Positions 22,942-31,159 of a DNA stretch of 60,000 nt are shown piece by piece. The translations under genes and the position numbers were made by a program. The notes beneath the pieces were generated by a model. It ran no database searches and was not told the origin of the DNA. It saw only the letters and a list, made by a program, of their open reading frames with translations. How positions within the stretch are numbered: the stretch's first letter is position 1; each line of letters opens with the position of its first letter. Origin of the DNA: Symbiodinium natans (lineage: Eukaryota; Sar; Dinophyceae; Suessiales; Symbiodiniaceae). The DNA is taken from the NCBI GenBank assembly GCA_905221605.1, contig CAJNDS010002792.1:64001-124000 (forward strand), given 5' to 3'.

Positions 22942-23105
22942 CTACAATAGGGGGGCCCCAAACCCTAAACCCTAAACCCTAAACCCTAAACCCTAAACCC
23001 TAGATATAAGTAGAGTTATGAAGTAAATTGGGCTATCAGGATCCGAACTCAGGTTATAAGTCCCTTAACTATAGTTAGTATAGTCAAGGGGGGCCCCTCT
23101 TGTAG
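22942..23105. mobile_element. family B element interrupted by a telomere tract
   Basis: The left end is CTACAATAGGGGGGCCCC, then (AAACCCT)n from 22960 to 23003, then ATATAAGTAGAGTTATGAAG and the rest of the element, closing with AAGGGGGGCCCCTCTTGTAG. Intact copies have AGTTATAAG straight after the GGGGCCCC end, so the telomere repeats sit inside the element. Confidence 0.8.
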
Positions 23106-23136
23106 AGGTTTGAAGGTTGGGGATTTGGAGGTTTAC

Positions 23137-23229
23137 GAAAATAGGAGACCCCCAATATAGTCCCCCAAATAGTAAGATTCCCTTAGAATAAGGACCCCAA
23201 CCAGGTGCCCCTGATTTCGGAACCCCCCC
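23137..23229. mobile_element. family F element copy
   Basis: GAAAATAGGAGACCCCCAAT, ATAGTCCCCCAAATAGTAAG, ATAAGGACCCCAACCAGGTG and GATTTCGGAACCCC occur in order. The same blocks recur at 24906-25108 and 51106-51196. Confidence 0.75.
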
Positions 23230-23279
23230 CCATTCAGAGCTGAGGGTTTTGGGGCTTAGAAGGGCTTACTGGGAACCCT

Positions 23280-23710
23280 AAACCCTAAACCCAAAACCCT
23301 AAACCCTAAACCCTAAGCCCGAAACTGCAAGCCGTAAACCCTAAACCCCAAACCCGCGTCTGAGGGTGGACAGGCCTAGACCCCAGAATCCGCCCACTGA
23401 GCGGCAAGGCTTGGGGGTCCATGGAACCCAAGGATCCGGCCCCAAGCCCAAAGCCCCCAAGGCCTATACAAGCCCTAAGCCCGAAGCCGTAAGCCCAAGG
23501 CCCTTTAAAACCCTAAACCCTAAACCCTAAACCTTAAACCCTAAACCCTAAACCCTAAACCCTAAACCCTAAACCCTAAACCCTAAACCCTAAACCCCAA
23601 ACCCTAACAAACCCTAAACCTGGGTTGGGGCTCGGGTCTTAATAGGGGACTCCAGGGCTTCGAGATTACGCCCATCTTGGGTGATGGGTTTTAGGGTTTA
23701 GGGCTTGTAG
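23280..23710. repeat. telomere-repeat tracts
   Basis: CCCTAAA tracts at 23278-23350 and 23509-23618 with single-base variants, and TTTAGGG at 23688-23706. The spacer at 23350-23505 is rich in CCC/AAGCCC words and shows no convincing frame. Confidence 0.85.
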
Positions 23711-24050
23711 GGCTTGAGGGTTCTCAAGAGGAATTAGAGCTATCGGGCTATAGGCCTTTGTTCTGCTGTTTCTGGGGGGGGGGGGGGGGTTGTGCGGATT
23801 AAACATGGCCAACCACCAAGCCCTACGCCCAAAGCCACCCTGACCAACTTATATTGCGCTACCATGGCTGGGGTATGAGGTGAATTTAAACACCAAGGTC
23901 AAGCAAGTCTTGTTTCGCTACCAGGTCGCAAAACATGCATTGGCACACAAGCTTACTGTGCGCATGGAGCTGGTGTCCAAGGAACTCACCCCTCTGAAGA
24001 TCATGCACGCGAGCTAGGGTTTTGATTGCTGGTATTCCCACAAAGACGCC

Positions 24051-24426
24051 TTATGCATTTCTACACACACTCACCAATATCAATAAGAATCCCTTTGTAC
24101 ACTCACCAGTAACAGAAATACAAACCCACTTCGCGAGGCCGTGATTGTTGCACTTGCCTAGTGAACACGTCTGCGCAAAGGCGCAGACCCCTCTGAAAAC
24201 TGGCGCAACTTTGTGAGGTGGGCTGCCACGCCGACGCATTCCGCGAATCCTAAAACGCATGGGACGAAAAGCAGATCTAGCATCAGGCCCCTTGCAATTG
24301 AAGACCATGCGGATGTGAGTGTTGATGTGAGCAAGCCGCGGGGGCCCCGTTGCAAGGGGTGGCGCGACAGTGCGCGGGGCCAAGCACGCCCACTCTGGCT
24401 CGGGCTCTCTGCTGGGTGTCCAGGAG
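24051..24426 (-). CDS. large coding exon, frame ambiguous
   Basis: The minus strand is open in two frames through most of this stretch. One gives SWTPSREPEPEWACLAPRTV and LAHINTHIRMVFNCK. The other gives GLMLDLLFVPCVLGFAECVG, a membrane-like segment. The 5' boundary touches a family E element whose end CCCAAG would be the acceptor. The unbroken length among dense stops elsewhere supports coding. Confidence 0.45.
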
Positions 24427-24433
24427 TAGTCCT

Positions 24434-24541
24434 TGGGCTACCCAGTCACCATATTATATAATAAGGGCACCCTTTTTTGGGGGCTGGTTACTTTATAAGA
24501 GAGCCTTGAACCCCACAAAAAAAGGTGAAAAGAGCACCACT
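24434..24541. mobile_element. family E element copy between two exons
   Basis: It contains GGGCTACCCAGTCACCATAT, ATAAGGGCACCCTTTTTTGG and GAGCCTTGAACCCCAC. It lies exactly between two minus-strand coding exons and so acts as an intron. Related AGCCCA words sit at both borders. Confidence 0.7.
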
Positions 24542-24653
24542 GGGCTGCCGAGAGTCGGAGGGCCCGGTCGCACAGGAGCTTCCCATCCATACAGAAGGAG
24601 AAAGAGATCAGGGCACTCAGCGTCTCGAAGGCAAACTCGAAGTAGTGGGCGAT
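24542..24653 (-). CDS. membrane-protein coding exon
   Basis: After the acceptor GGTGAGCAG the minus strand reads IAHYFEFAFETLSALISFSF then CMDGKLLCDRALRLSAAQ. The first half is a likely membrane segment. It probably belongs to the same gene as the exons at 25.4-27.0 kb just upstream. Confidence 0.65.
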
Positions 24654-24905
24654 CTGCTCACCAGGTCCTGAAAGGGCTTAGGGCTTAGGGCTTAGGGCTT
24701 AGGGTTTAGGGTTTAGGGTTTAGGGTTTAGGGGGCTTGAGCCGAGTTGTCCAGTAACCTGGGGGAATTAACGGTGAATCTGTGGGATTAGAAGGGGATTA
24801 TATTACCCCAAAAAGGTTAAAGGTTACCTACTCTACTACTAGTTGAAAGGATTGTGTTTCCATACTGTCCGTGGTGGCAGCATGTGACAGCATTCCGGGT
24901 GAATT

Positions 24906-25108
24906 GGGGGTTTGCGGAAAACAAGGCCCCTATTAAACCCTATTATAGACCCTCAAATAGTAAGATTCCCATATACTCAAAACCCTAACGGTGTACCTTG
25001 GGCTGCTCTCCCTTATACTGACAGCCCTTAATGGGGATTATCGTACCCCGATGATAATCCCTGTTCGTGTAAGGGGGAACATCCCAAAAAGGTACCCCGA
25101 ATTTCAGA
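24906..25108. mobile_element. family F element with a nested family A element
   Basis: Family F blocks (TTTGCGGAAAACAAGGCCCC, CAAATAGTAAGATTCCC) stop after GGTGTACC. A family A copy follows (CTCTCCCTTATACTGACAG to GTAAGGGGGAACATCCCAA, about 25013-25086). Family F then resumes with GGTACCCCGAATTTCAGAAA. A inserted into F, so this F copy is older. Confidence 0.8.
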
Positions 25109-25139
25109 AACCCCAAACCCTAAACCCTAAACCCTAAAC

Positions 25140-25235
25140 CCTAAAACCCCCAATATATAGCAGGGCAAAGAATCATCTACAGCAGTAGCAGCTTTTAGGG
25201 ACCTCAGGTCGGTTCGGTTCTCACTGCGGTTTAGG
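25140..25235 (-). CDS. possible coding exon
   Basis: The minus strand reads ENRTDLRSLKAATAVDDSLP between telomere tracts, downstream of the membrane-protein exons. Plausible composition, weak boundaries. Confidence 0.35.
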
Positions 25236-25289
25236 GTTTAGGATTTAGGGTTTAGGGTTTAGGGTTTAGGGTTTAGGGTAAGGTTTATG

Positions 25290-25378
25290 CTTGGAAGCCA
25301 TGACGTCTGAAACCCTGCACGATGCGGACGAGATTGAACGAACTCGCCAACATCCCTTGAAGGCCAAGAGCCCCCAAC
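25290..25378 (-). CDS. coding exon after a telomere-repeat intron
   Basis: If the 70-bp telomere insert and one direct repeat are removed, the frame from the exon ending at 25449 continues as LLAFKGCWRVRSISSASCRV then SDVMASKHK. An alternative frame gives GMLASSFNLVRIVQGFRRHG. Coding is likely; the frame is not certain. Confidence 0.45.
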
Positions 25379-25456
25379 CCTAAACCCTAAACCCTAAACC
25401 CTAAACCCTAAACCCTAAACCCTAAACCCTAAACCCTAAACCCTAAACCCCCCAAC
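25371..25456. mobile_element. pure telomere-repeat insert with 8-bp direct repeats
   Basis: CCCCCAAC at 25371-25378 and again at 25449-25456 flanks exactly 70 bp (ten units) of CCCTAAA-type repeat. The insert separates two coding stretches. On the minus strand the first telomere unit supplies the GTTTAGGG donor and the last supplies the TTTAG acceptor. Confidence 0.8.
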
Positions 25457-27030
25457 GTCCTCCATTTGGCCCATCCAGCATGTTGTAGATGCCCAGCTGC
25501 GCCACTGCAACAACCAACGTGAGCAGGGTGGTGAGTAGCGTGAAGCCCGCCCTGTCGATGTTGTACCCAGCTTGTCTTGCCACGACCCCGAGCAGGACCA
25601 CGTCCACAAAGGCCATGGTGATCTCGTTACCTATACGTCGGCCCTTTTCAACCCTCTGAAAATTCCCCTTCAACTCTATCCTCTGCATCCCAATAGAAGG
25701 AAATAAAGAATATCCCGAAGGCCTACCCAGTCACTATACTCGATCTCATGGGAGAGTACCTCGAAAGACTCCAAACTCACAGACACGAGGAGTGCCGAGA
25801 AGAATGTGGAGGCCACGTTGAGGAAGATGACCTTGGTAGCCCTAAACCCTAAACCCTAAACCCTAAACCCTGAACCCTACACCCTAAACCCTAAACCCTA
25901 AACCCTCTGGGCTACCAAGTGACCGTCTTGAGGACCAGGGGGTTCCTGTAGATGGCGCCCACACTCCGTGGCGAGTAGACCTCAGCTGGTCCCTGTATAT
26001 AACGCCCTCTTAGAGCCATTTAGGGTTTAGGGTTTAGGGTTTAGGGTTTAGGGTTTAGGGCTTAGGGTTTAGGTGGAAAGTTTAGGTTTTGGGGTCCATT
26101 TCTACACATGATCCTCTTAGACACAAGACAAGACCCACGAGTAACCTAGGAATCAGAAGGGTGCCCATTTTGGTGTAAAGGGGCCTCTGAGCCAACCCAA
26201 CCCCTGAAAAAAGTGAATAAGGGCCTACTCCTGGGCCTACTCCTGGTCCTAGAAGAAGGGAAAGTATAAACAAAACATATCCCAAGGGCCTACCCAGAGA
26301 CTAATGAGTAGACTTGGACGCAGGAGAAGACGAAGGTGGCCCAGAACTCCACGAGGTGGAACGTGAGCTCGCGGCTGCCAACGCCAAGCCACTCCTCTCC
26401 CATGCTGTTCATGACCAGGCACGCCATGTTCCTGAAGGTAGGGTCCGGGGGGGGGGGGGGGGGGGGGTAGGGTTAAGGGTTTAGGGTTTAGGGTTTGGGG
26501 TTTAGGGTTTGGGGTTTGGGGTTTGGGGTTCAGGGTTAAGGGTTCAGGGTTTGGGGTTTAGGGTTGAGGGATTTAAACGAGTAGGGGGTGTTTCGTCGCC
26601 GAAACGCCGGCTGATGACAGGGCAGTGAAGGGCTTTGGGCCTCCTAAACCCTAAACCCTAAGCCCTAAGCCCTAAACCCTAAACCCTAAACCCTAAAACC
26701 ACTACATCCAAAACTCCGAGGGCGTCAACCAATGCTCTGAAACGATCACCCGAGCTGCACGGCGATGTAGATCAGGCAGCAAATAGCCAGATGAAAGTTC
26801 TTCAGGGAGAGCTCGTGTAGCCTTGCGATGCTCCCCTGATACTAGCAGCCCTCAATGGGGATTACAGTACCCCTAAACCCTAAACCCTAAACCCTAAACC
26901 CTAAACCCTAAGCCCTAAACCCTAAACATCCCTATTAAGGACTGTTAGAATAAGGGGGGAACCATCCCAGCGTAGCCTCTCAAGGCGATGCGTCATGACC
27001 ACGCCGGCCAAGTTGGTGTCGTCGGGAATC
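25449..27030 (-). CDS. multipass membrane protein gene, six in-phase exons (partial)
   Basis: Exons at 26977-27030, 26750-26821, 26314-26431, 25924-25980, 25745-25831 and 25449-25622 join to one open frame of about 187 residues. Hydrophobic segments include FHLAICCLIYIAVQLG, LTFHLVEFWATFVFSCVQ, VIFLNVASTFFSALLVSVSL, ITMAFVDVVLLGVVA and FTLLTTLLTLVVAVAQLGIY, so about five membrane passes. Donors are GC at 26976, GT at 26749, 26313, 25923 and 25448; the one at 25744 is ambiguous. Acceptors are all AG. Three introns are bounded by direct repeats that include the splice sites. No family is recognised. The gene probably continues in both directions. Confidence 0.8.
25828..25924. mobile_element. 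minimal introner: 10-bp inverted ends around telomere repeats
   Basis: TTGGTAGCCC at 25833-25842 and GGGCTACCAA at 25910-25919 are perfect inverted ends. TGACC at 25828-25832 and 25920-25924 is the direct repeat. The interior is (TAAACCC)n. Read on the minus strand it is a 92-nt GT-AG intron (25832-25923) between two in-phase exons. Confidence 0.85.
25973..26313. mobile_element. compound intron insert with 8-bp direct repeats
   Basis: GAGTAGAC at 25973-25980 and 26306-26313 flanks a telomere tract (26020-26073) joined to a family D element (26134-26257). On the minus strand the donor GTCTACTC lies inside one direct repeat and the acceptor falls immediately before the other. Confidence 0.85.
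26585..26645 (-). other. open stretch inside an intron
   Basis: The minus strand reads GPKPFTALSSAGVSATKHPL between two telomere tracts. The exons on either side join in phase without it, so it is either an alternative exon or chance. Confidence 0.3.
26816..26978. mobile_element. family A introner carrying a telomere tract
   Basis: TGTAGCCT at 26816-26823 and CGTAGCCT at 26971-26978 form the direct repeat. Inside are TGCGATGCTCCCCTGATACT and the opposite arm GGACTGTTAGAATAAGGGGG. The middle, GATTACAGTACCCC, is followed by (TAAACCC)n. It is a 155-nt GC-AG intron on the minus strand, joining LER to LHELSLK in phase. Confidence 0.85.
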
Positions 27031-27181
27031 CTGACAGTTGCTGTGTGTTGGATTATACCTACACCCTGAGGCTTAGGGTTGAGGGTCGAGGGTTTAGGGT
27101 TCAGGGTTTAGAAGGACACCCTGAACCCTAAAAAAGAATTAAACCTAAACCCCAATATATTTGAATGAACCTTGCGAAGCC

Positions 27182-27715
27182 CTAACCACAGCAATCTGTG
27201 GTTTCGGATTGGCCCAGAGTCGGACAGCAAAGGAAGGTGTCGTCGTCAACGTGCACGTGGCACTCTGTTACGCCGTCAACATGTACATGGTACTCCGCGA
27301 CACCGCCGCCCATGTCCATCTTTTCCCACAGCACTCTCCCTACCGATGAGAGCTGTCGCAGCCTCAGCCAAAATGGCTGCAAGGCAAAGCCACTGAGAGG
27401 CAAAGGCAACACAACTGCAAGTATCCGAGAGGACACCAATAGCTGAGATCCTGCAGCATAGCATACCGGTTCGGACATGAAATGGCACGTCATCGTCTCC
27501 TGGTCCTCCTCCATGGACAAACTTCTTTCCTCAGGCAGTCTTTCAGCCCTTGATGGAAAGATGCTTCGTCTACTCGACATCTCGTGTGTGGTCGGAACCT
27601 TGATCCTCAGCCAAAAGACCCCCAAAGTAACAGTATACATCTGCCAAAAAACTCTGAAAAGCCAAGAGGGTCCTTTGCGTTCCCAAAGGCGCTGTGGTGG
27701 GAGAAATGATGACAT
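27182..27715 (-). CDS. 177-residue open frame in a repeat-free island
   Basis: The longest coding-like frame in the mosaic. Segments include VFWQMYTVTLGVFWLRIKVP, SSRRSIFPSRAERLPEERSL and SMEEDQETMTCHFMSEPVCY. The 550-bp island contains no telomere word or short element, unlike everything around it. Alternative minus-strand frames are open in its last third (ILAEAATALIGRES), so an unseen intron may lie there. No family is recognised. Confidence 0.5.
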   Translation of the reverse strand: MSSFLPPQRLWERKGPSWLFRVFWQMYTVTLGVFWLRIKVPTTHEMSSRRSIFPSRAERLPEERSLSMEEDQETMTCHFMSEPVCYAAGSQLLVSSRILAVVLPLPLSGFALQPFWLRLRQLSSVGRVLWEKMDMGGGVAEYHVHVDGVTECHVHVDDDTFLCCPTLGQSETTDCCG

Positions 27716-27719
27716 ATGA

Positions 27720-28020
27720 GGGCTGCCAAATTTAGGTCCCCTGTGTCCCTTACAAGTCTTAAGTTGGTTCCTGGTCCCTGAATTTGACCATCAATAACCC
27801 TTCTTTCCCCTATAGCACCCAAGAGCCCATAATACTTCAGAACCCTTTAAGAAGGTAAGGGACCATCTTGAAACTAAGGGACCATGTAACAACCCTTAGA
27901 ATAACATAAGACCATAAGAAGGACACCCTAACAATGGCCCTCGGTATCCTGAGAATGAAAAGTGCGCCTTTTGTTTCCTTAGGCTTTTTAGTTTAATCTA
28001 GTCCTTGCATCGCTCCGCGG
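27720..28020. other. GGGACCATGTAAC-type repeat segment
   Basis: AAGGGACCATCTTGAAACTA and AAGGGACCATGTAACAACCC resemble 50320-50395 (AAGGGACCATGTAACTACCC) and 56512-56535. This suggests another short dispersed element whose ends I could not fix. Confidence 0.45.
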
Positions 28021-28108
28021 CAAACCCTAAACCCTAAACCCTAAACCCTAAACCCCAAAACCCAAAACCCTAAACCCTAAACCCTAAACCCTAAACCCTA
28101 AACCCTAA
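28021..28108 (-). repeat. telomere-repeat tract (CCCTAAA)
   Basis: Eleven or twelve units with two AAACCCC variants. On the minus strand it lies directly downstream of an exon with a GTGAGT donor, so it is intronic. Confidence 0.9.
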
Positions 28109-28152
28109 GTTCTGCCTGCGCGCGAAAAGAGCCCAAAAGCCCAACAACTCAC

Positions 28153-28217
28153 CTTCCATGGCCGTCTCGAGCCCTGATCCGTTCCAAGCATCCTCAACAG
28201 CAAACAAGGTCCTTAAG
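28153..28217 (-). CDS. 65-nt coding exon
   Basis: Bounded on the minus strand by GCTACCCAG and GTGAGTTG, both good splice signals. It encodes LRTLFAVEDAWNGSGLETAM (phase 1 in, phase 1 out). No family is known. Confidence 0.65.
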
Positions 28218-28259
28218 CTGGGTAGCATAACCCTGAGGGTCCATGTACCTCCCTTAAGC

Positions 28260-28366
28260 CTGGTAGCCCAGGAACCATATGATAAAAAAGGGTACCCTTT
28301 TGGGGGGCTTGGTTGCCTTATAAGGGGACATTGAACCAAACAAAGGGAAAAGAGTACTGGGCCAGT
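28260..28366. mobile_element. family E element copy
   Basis: GGTAGCCCAGGAACCATATG, GGGTACCCTTTTGGGGGGCT and ACATTGAACCAAACAAAGGG match the other two E copies in order. Confidence 0.7.
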
Positions 28367-28604
28367 CAGGGAGGGTGGTCCATGGCCTAGGAAACCTGGG
28401 AGTACTGGAGAGTACCTTGCTTACATACCCTTCCTGCCTTAAGAGCCCTATAGTCCAGCCTCAAAAGCCCCCCAAACTCAAAAAACCTTGAAACCTTGAG
28501 CCCTGAAACCCTAAGCCCTAAACCCTGAAACCCTACAGTAAACCCTGAACCCTACACCCTGAAACCCGGTAACTCCAAAAAACTACCCGAAGCTGCAATC
28601 TGCA

Positions 28605-28690
28605 AACCTCTCAACACTTATGCCCGGCCACGGAGGGCGCACGAGGCTCCTCCACAAGGAGTCAGCGTTTGGGTTACAGGGCGTTCTAAG
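28605..28690 (-). CDS. possible coding exon
   Basis: The minus strand reads NADSLWRSLVRPPWPGISVE then RFADCS. The other strand is also open. Moderate protein character. Confidence 0.35.
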
Positions 28691-29070
28691 GTGGGAACCA
28701 AGCGCCCTTAGTGTGGTACCCGACCCTTGTTTACAAGGATCCGAAGTAATGGGCCCTTATTATGTCTGGTGTATAGAAGGGTTACAAGGAAAGGCCCCCT
28801 TACTATACTAACTAAAGTTAAGGGACTTTTAAGTACCCAAACTACCCATCCTTTTTTTGATTGATGATAGCGTTTTGGGCTTCTAGGCTTGCAGGGTTGA
28901 GAGGTGTTAGGGCCTTTCGTTCTTACAGGGAGCAGGGTTTGCAGTGCTTTGGGCATGTGTGGTAGACCCTACTAATCCCTGCTAAACCCTAAATCCTAAA
29001 CTCTACACCCTAAACTCGAAAACCCGAAAACCCTAAACCCTAAAAACCCTAAACCCTAAACCTTAACAGG

Positions 29071-29137
29071 TTGGGGTGGCTTCGAGGTGCGCGATGTGCA
29101 GCTCACTGCTGCGTGGGGTGCAGGGCGTAGGCTTAGG
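29071..29137 (-). CDS. probable coding exon
   Basis: The minus strand reads TPCTPRSSELHIAHLEATPT between a TTTAGGG tract and a CCCTAAA tract. Confidence 0.45.
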
Positions 29138-29144
29138 GGTCTAG

Positions 29145-29280
29145 GGGTTTAAGGGGTTAGGGGTTAGGGGTTAGGGTTTAGGGTTTAAGGATCTAGGGGT
29201 CTAGGGGCCTAGGAGTCTAGGGGTTTAGGGCTTTAGGGGTTTTAGAGGTTTTAGGGGTAACCCCTAAAGACCCTAAAGAC
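29145..29280. repeat. locally homogenised TTTAGGGG variants
   Basis: TTAGGGG, TCTAGGGG and TTTTAGGGG units replace the 7-mer here, as also at 34960-35210 and 39395-39545. Confidence 0.75.
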
Positions 29281-29340
29281 CCTAAAACGATGATTTAGGC
29301 TCCAGGATGCTTCAAGATGAAGAAGTGGAGTTTGGGATCC

Positions 29341-29417
29341 AGGGTTTAGGGTTTAGGGTTTAGGGTTTAGGGTTTAGGGTTTAGGGTTTAGGGTTTAGGG
29401 TTTAGGGTTTAGGGTTT
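29341..29417 (+). repeat. telomere-repeat tract (TTTAGGG)11
   Basis: Eleven nearly perfect units lie between spacer sequences. Confidence 0.95.
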
Positions 29418-29513
29418 GGCAGTACTCAAGGGACTGACAGTGGACATGCGAGGGTTTAGGTATCGCTTCGCGAGAAAAGCACAGCCGACGTGGAGGAATT
29501 GCTTTTTTGTTCT

Positions 29514-29587
29514 TAGGTGCAACTTTTTGGGCCGAAGGCCTCAGGAGCCAAGACGAAGCTTGCGGCAGTCTCTGGCGGGCAGGCCAC
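29514..29587 (-). CDS. coding exon next to a family B element
   Basis: The family B end supplies the acceptor CCTTGCAG, then the minus strand reads VACPPETAASFVLAPEAF and stops at about 29514 (or splices before it). Confidence 0.6.
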
Positions 29588-29740
29588 CTGCAAGGACGGC
29601 CCTCCCTAGTTATAAGTAGAGTTATACGGACCCTAAACTGGGTTATAGGTAGAGTTATAAGGACCCTAGACTGGGCTAGAAGGATCCTAACTCAGGTTAT
29701 AAGTCCCTTGCCTATAGTTAAGGGCGCCCCTCCTTGTGGC
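29588..29740. mobile_element. family B element, complete
   Basis: CTGCAAGGACGGCCCTCCCT, AGTTATAAGTAGAGTTATA, a partial internal duplication and GGCGCCCCTCCTTGTGG. This is the least disturbed B copy. Confidence 0.8.
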
Positions 29741-29798
29741 CAGCAGACCCCCACAGCTGATGAATAAACCCTAAACCTAAACCCTAAACCCTCAACCC

Positions 29799-29882
29799 AC
29801 AGACCCCCATACGCCGTAATGGGGTCTTCGCTCCTCAAAGCACCCATGGATCCTGACATACGCCCCCCTAGTCCGACCTGAC
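29799..29882 (-). CDS. probable coding exon
   Basis: The minus strand reads RMSGSMGALRSEDPITAYGG then LWV, ending at a CCCTAAA tract. Confidence 0.5.
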
Positions 29883-30053
29883 ATCCGAAGCCCCTCCACA
29901 AAAAGAACCCTTAGGGTTTAGGTTTAGGGTTTTAGCCTAAAGACTCAATCCCCGCTCAAGCCCAAAAAAATCCTGACCAAATAAACCCTGAACCCCAATG
30001 AGGTCTAGAGCAGGGCGTTTCCCCCCCCCTCGCCCCACCCAATATACACTTAC

Positions 30054-30092
30054 CAAAGTTCATGAGGAACCGAAACTGCCTCTGAACTTATA
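30054..30092 (-). CDS. short exon with canonical donor
   Basis: VQRQFRFLMNF is followed on the minus strand by the donor GTAAGTGTATATTGGG, the best-matching classical donor in the window. Confidence 0.55.
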
Positions 30093-30249
30093 GGGACTTC
30101 GGGAATGAGGCACCTTATGTCCCCCTTTATCACACCTCAAGGGGTTTTCCGGCACCAAAAGGGCTAAACACTAAACCCTCCTGTTGCATCCCGGCTATAT
30201 GTCCTGGCCGGAAAGACTCAGCAACACTCTCAGAAGAGCCTAGCACTCA

Positions 30250-30343
30250 TGGCTACGACCGAAAGCCTTGCGAATCCATGATTCAGGCACTTCTTCGTAC
30301 AGAAGCACAACGGAGCTTGACTGCATGTAAGCACTGTGAATAT
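30250..30343 (-). CDS. probable coding exon
   Basis: The minus strand reads HSAYMQSSSVVLLYEEVPES then WIRK before a GC-type donor (AAGGCTTTC). Confidence 0.55.
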
Positions 30344-30397
30344 AAACCCTAAACCTTGAACCCTAAACCCTAAACTCTAAACCCTAAACTCCAAAAG

Positions 30398-30470
30398 CGC
30401 CGAGCCTGGGCCTTCTTGGGAGCATCTGGAGCTCGGAGGTGGACCGGACTGGCAGGCACGACAACTCGGG
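30398..30470 (-). CDS. probable coding exon
   Basis: The minus strand reads RVVVPASPVHLRAPDAPKKA then QARR, between two telomere tracts of opposite orientation. Confidence 0.5.
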
Positions 30471-30532
30471 CTAGGGTTTAGGGTTTAGGGTTTAGGGTTT
30501 AGGGTTTAGGGTTTAGGGTTCAGGTACTAGGA

Positions 30533-30772
<240 letters not shown>

Positions 30773-30777
30773 TTTGC

Positions 30778-30836
30778 TTTGGGTGGAGAGAGGTACCAGA
30801 GCTTTTGCAAGCCTTCTTCTAAACGAGGTATACAGG
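30778..30836 (-). CDS. probable coding exon
   Basis: The minus strand reads RLEEGLQKLWYLSPPKAK just before the microsatellite. Confidence 0.45.
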
Positions 30837-30969
30837 TGTTGTATGGGTTAGAGTAGGACCAGCCAAGAAACAAACAGGGGGAAACTACTGGATGTTAGGG
30901 TTCTGGGTCTGTGCAAAGCGATATAGAGTGCCTGCAAGGTAGGTTTAGCGTTTCCAGGGCATAACTAAC

Positions 30970-31081
30970 CCAGACCCAGGAGTAACCTAGGAACAAAAAG
31001 GGTGCCCTTTTTGGTTTTAAGGAATTATAAGGGAACCCCAACCCTAACAAAAGGAAATAGGGCCTAATCCGGGTCCTAGTA
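30970..31081. mobile_element. family D element copy
   Basis: AGACCCAGGAGTAACCTAGG, AAAGGGTGCCCTTTTTGGTT, TTATAAGGGAACCCC and AGGGCCTAATCCGGGTCCTA. Ends are related as inverted repeats (GACCCAGGAGTA and the complement of TAATCCGGGTC). Confidence 0.8.
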
Positions 31082-31159
31082 ACCCTAAACAAAAACAACG
31101 ATCCCCAATCCCAATCTGAAGCCCGAAGCCCTTAACCCCACTCCCCGATCTTCGGGTCT

